A stretch of 43,135 nt of DNA from SYIM01 sp041182885. GTDB lineage: Bacteria; Pseudomonadota; Gammaproteobacteria; Burkholderiales; Burkholderiaceae_E. How positions within the stretch are numbered: position 1 is the first letter of the stretch; every line of letters starts with the position of its first letter. Both the position numbers and the translations under genes were made by a program. The stretch is taken from NCBI GenBank assembly GCA_049423065.1, contig JBMSQB010000036.1, forward strand, positions 1 through 43,135, given 5' to 3'. The notes beneath the pieces are model-generated. The model worked only from the letters and a program-made list of their open reading frames with translations. It ran no database searches and was not told where the DNA came from. Positions 41,749 through 43,135 of the stretch are shown here, piece by piece.

Positions 41749-42048
41749 TCAAAACTCCTTCAGATCGTTTGCCAACGCCTTGGCGTTGCGGATGTCCTTG
41801 TCCTGAGTGGACTTGTCGCCTCCAGCCAGCAAGACAATCACGACTTCGCCGCGCTGGATGAAATAGATCCGGTATCCGGGCCCGTGATCGACTCTCAACT
41901 CCGAGACGCCCTCGCCAACGGGCTTGGTATCCCCAGCGTTCCCAAGGGACAGGCGCCGGATGCGGATGTCAATGCGGGCGCGAGCGACTCGGTCTCGCAG
42001 ACCAGCGAACCATTTGGCGTAAGTCTCAGTTTGCTGGATCTGGAGCAT
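41749..42048 (-). CDS. RelE/ParE-superfamily toxin (HigB-like addiction module killer)
   Basis: 99 residues. QTETYAKWFAGLRDRVARAR, RIRRLSLGNAGDTKPVGEGV, SELRVDHGPGYRIYFIQRGE and VIVLLAGGDKSTQDKDI form the canonical addiction-module killer pattern. RelE-like toxins of this group are usually ribosome-dependent mRNA endonucleases. The basic and aromatic residues needed (R-YR-YF, K) are present, so the protein is probably active. First gene of the pair. Confidence 0.93.
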   Translation of the reverse strand: MLQIQQTETYAKWFAGLRDRVARARIDIRIRRLSLGNAGDTKPVGEGVSELRVDHGPGYRIYFIQRGEVVIVLLAGGDKSTQDKDIRNAKALANDLKEF

Positions 42049-42061
42049 GCTATTAAATGTA

Positions 42062-42071
42062 TCCCATGGGA
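42062..42071. promoter_or_regulatory. Palindrome upstream of the HigBA-type operon
   Basis: tcccatggga, a perfect 10-bp palindrome 14-23 bases before the toxin ATG, in the right place for a HigA operator. A/T-rich TACATTTAAT next to it could be the -10 region. Confidence 0.35.
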
Positions 42072-42106
42072 AACATTGCCGTCAAGCCCGACTTTAGGCT
42101 GAGCAT

Positions 42107-42130
42107 GAGTTCGAATCCCCGACCCCACCA
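42107..42130 (+). other. tRNA 3'-end-like fragment (T-arm plus CCA)
   Basis: gagttcgaatccccgaccccacca resembles a tRNA T-loop followed by an acceptor end with CCA, but the spacing (14 instead of 16 bases after the T-loop) and the unpaired T-stem rule out a functional tRNA. It may be an attachment-site scar. Its 13-base core gttcgaatccccg recurs at 43006-43018. Confidence 0.4.
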
Positions 42131-42212
42131 AAAACAGGGGGGTCAAAAACTGAGCGAGTTAGTTGAACAATGCCTTCTGGGCCGCCAAAACAAGACCTTC
42201 CAACTCGCTCAG
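42121..42212. repeat. Two successive inverted repeats in non-coding DNA
   Basis: Hairpin A: gacccc (42121-42126) with ggggtc (42139-42144). Hairpin B: ctgagcgagtt (42150-42160) with aactcgctcag (42202-42212), perfect over 11 bp around a 41-base loop. No open reading frame of note is present in 42072-42325. With the terminator just downstream they suggest a structured plus-strand RNA or a mobile-element end. Confidence 0.5.
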
Positions 42213-42232
42213 TCGTGTTGTCAGGCGCTCAG

Positions 42233-42257
42233 AGCCCCGCACCTCGCGAGGCTTTTT
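42233..42257 (+). terminator. Rho-independent terminator without an obvious gene
   Basis: Stem agccccgc/gcgaggct (8 bp with one C-A mismatch), loop acctc, then ttttt. It faces the plus strand, yet no plus-strand gene precedes it; the transcript it ends is unknown. Confidence 0.6.
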
Positions 42258-42325
42258 GCGTGCGCCCTGGCTGACTCATTGGCAAACGATCGCGACAGTC
42301 TGTCGCTCTTGCGCGCAACTTTCCA

Positions 42326-42670
42326 TCATGGAATTTGCAAAAGCGCCCTCATCTTGGCCCTGACATGCAGCATGACATCAGCGCTGACGGTGGCCTTCTT
42401 TTTCGCGCGGCGGATTTTCCAATCGAGAGACTTGATTTGGTCCGACAGGATCACACAATCCATGCCGTCGACCTGGGCGAGCACTTCGAATGGGTGCCCC
42501 TTGATCTTGGTGGACATTGGGCAACAGACCATCAAGCCTGTCTTGCCGTTGTAGTTGGCTGGACTAATAACTAAGGCAGGACGGTGCCCCGCCTGTTCAT
42601 GCCCCGCCTGCGGATCGAATTCCAGCCACACGACGTCGCTGGCATCGGGCACATACGCACGCCGTGGCAT
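42326..42670 (-). CDS. mazF: MazF/PemK-type mRNA interferase toxin
   Basis: 114 residues. Start YVPDASDVVWLEFDPQAGHE, core GHRPALVISPANYNGKTGL, then VCCPMSTKIKGHPFEV and VILSDQIKSLDWKIRRAKKK are classic MazF/ChpB features; the catalytic Arg (GHRPALV) and the Thr/Ser region (CPMST) are kept. It cleaves mRNA (and sometimes tRNA/rRNA) at short motifs. The ATG overlaps the mazE stop by one base (TGATG), coupling translation. Confidence 0.95.
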   Translation of the reverse strand: MPRRAYVPDASDVVWLEFDPQAGHEQAGHRPALVISPANYNGKTGLMVCCPMSTKIKGHPFEVLAQVDGMDCVILSDQIKSLDWKIRRAKKKATVSADVMLHVRAKMRALLQIP

Positions 42671-42912
42671 CAAAGTGCCTCGTTCCCAACGGGTCGCCCG
42701 AAGCTAACTTCATCATGGGTATTGCCGGCATGGATGCCGTTCACCAGCGCATCAAGGTCGTATTCAATTCTCTTTGATGGTTGGATGATGATCCGGCCGC
42801 GCGAGACCACAAGATCCACCTTTTGCTCCAGTTGATACCCAGCTTCTTTCAGGACTGCTGTGGGCACACGCAGGGCGGGACTGTTACCCCATTTTCGAAT
42901 GACGGTTTCCAT
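42670..42912 (-). CDS. mazE: MazE-type antitoxin (AbrB/SpoVT fold)
   Basis: 80 residues, AAGGAG 9 bases before the ATG. METVIRKWGNSPALRVPTAV plus LKEAGYQLEQKVDLVVSRGR form the swapped-hairpin DNA-binding domain. The acidic/hydrophobic tail (YDLDALVNGIHAGNTHDEVS) would occupy the MazF cleft. Unstable antitoxin and autorepressor in this family; an operator palindrome lies just upstream. Confidence 0.95.
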   Translation of the reverse strand: METVIRKWGNSPALRVPTAVLKEAGYQLEQKVDLVVSRGRIIIQPSKRIEYDLDALVNGIHAGNTHDEVSFGRPVGNEAL

Positions 42913-42932
42913 GGCTGAAGACTCCTTATGTG

Positions 42933-42945
42933 TCTACATTGTAGA
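42933..42945. promoter_or_regulatory. Operator palindrome of mazEF
   Basis: tctacattgtaga, perfect 6-bp arms around a central T, overlapping the predicted -10 box (42938-42943). Binding of MazE there would block RNA polymerase. Confidence 0.6.
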
Positions 42946-42966
42946 TACGATAAGGCAAGAGGGCAA
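42938..42966 (-). promoter_or_regulatory. Sigma-70 promoter of mazEF
   Basis: On the minus strand TTGCCC (42961-42966) and TACAAT (42938-42943) are separated by exactly 17 bases. Transcription would start near 42931, about 20 bases before the mazE ATG. Confidence 0.6.
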
Positions 42967-43000
42967 GTGCTTCGAATCGCTGAGTTGGATACTTGACGAG

Positions 43001-43018
43001 CAAGGGTTCGAATCCCCG
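43001..43018 (+). other. Second tRNA T-arm-like fragment
   Basis: caagggttcgaatccccg resembles a tRNA T-arm but no acceptor or CCA follows. It shares gttcgaatccccg with 42109-42121, so the two copies flank mazEF as a 13-bp direct repeat. Confidence 0.4.
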
Positions 43019-43045
43019 TTGCATCGGCTGGGTCGTACGCTATCT

Positions 43046-43135
43046 TCACGCCGTTTGAAGCCTCAGTGCCTTGATGCCCAAAAGGGTCTTGCTGGCCTTC
43101 GCCGCAGCCCGCGCCTGCCAAAGATCGTAGGCGGC
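43046..43135 (-). CDS. Possible C-terminal end of an unidentified gene entering from the right
   Basis: On the minus strand an open frame runs from the window edge to a TGA at 43046-43048, ending AYDLWQARAAAKASKTLLG and a short basic tail. Only 29 codons are visible and I do not recognise the family. GC-rich third positions make it a plausible coding end, but chance cannot be excluded. Confidence 0.25.
   Translation of the reverse strand, partial: AAYDLWQARAAAKASKTLLGIKALRLQTA

Noticed and set aside
42107..42130. Functional tRNA gene
   Set aside because: T-loop and CCA are present but the T-stem does not pair, the distance to CCA is two bases short, and no D-arm or anticodon arm can be folded upstream.
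1..43135. CRISPR arrays, insertion sequences or prophage genes
   Set aside because: No regularly spaced direct repeats, transposase, integrase or phage structural genes were seen on either strand.

Overview
The window is a high-GC chromosomal segment from a betaproteobacterium, most likely of the order Burkholderiales. The support is a Bug-type (TctC) solute receptor, a dihydrolipoamide dehydrogenase with its own N-terminal lipoyl domain, a PII gene next to a glutamine-dependent NAD synthetase, and two gene orders familiar from beta/gammaproteobacteria (argH/algR/hemCDXY and trxB/regulator/ftsK/lolA/rarA/serS). Gene density is very high; no gene-free stretch exceeds 300 bases. I see no insertion sequence, prophage or CRISPR array.

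Layout, left to right. (1) 1-4047, plus strand: the end of a flotillin/YqiK-like membrane protein, an SRPBCC protein, a second SRPBCC domain fused to a quinone oxidoreductase, and a small VOC (glyoxalase-fold) protein. (2) 4115-7022, minus strand: tRNA-Arg(ACG), a FixJ-type response regulator and its PAS-rich membrane histidine kinase, divergent from (3) the pyruvate dehydrogenase operon aceE-aceF-lpdA, 7281-13305. (4) 13495-17039: a TRAP transporter whose receptor gene converges on its two permease genes across a perfect bidirectional terminator. The receptor resembles 2-oxoacid (pyruvate-type) binding proteins, so regions 2-4 may form a pyruvate sensing, uptake and oxidation neighbourhood. 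(5) 17205-24387: argH divergent from an AlgR-like LytTR regulator with a degenerate receiver, then hemC-hemD-hemX-hemY and ppa.

(6) 24371-28256: a GNAT/FemAB-like protein divergent from nadE-glnB and an EstC-like hydrolase. (7) 28241-36562: smr and trxB (minus), a Crp/Fnr-family regulator, ftsK, lolA, an MFS transporter and rarA. This matches the enterobacterial trxB-lrp-ftsK-lolA-rarA-serS order, with a Crp-like regulator where Lrp sits and two insertions. (8) 36602-39263, minus: a Bug receptor and a flavin aromatic monooxygenase. (9) serS followed by tRNA-Ser(CGA).

(10) 40849-43135 is the accessory end: a DUF3703 protein, a HigB/HigA-type and a MazE/MazF toxin-antitoxin pair, tRNA T-arm-like fragments and an unexplained structured non-coding stretch ending in a terminator. 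It looks like the start of a tRNA-associated variable region running out of the window. The features most worth a second look are the pseudo-receiver AlgR homologue that has lost its kinase, the SRPBCC-oxidoreductase fusion beside its stand-alone paralogue, the phased operator-like sites before aceE, and the structured non-coding stretch at 42062-42257.
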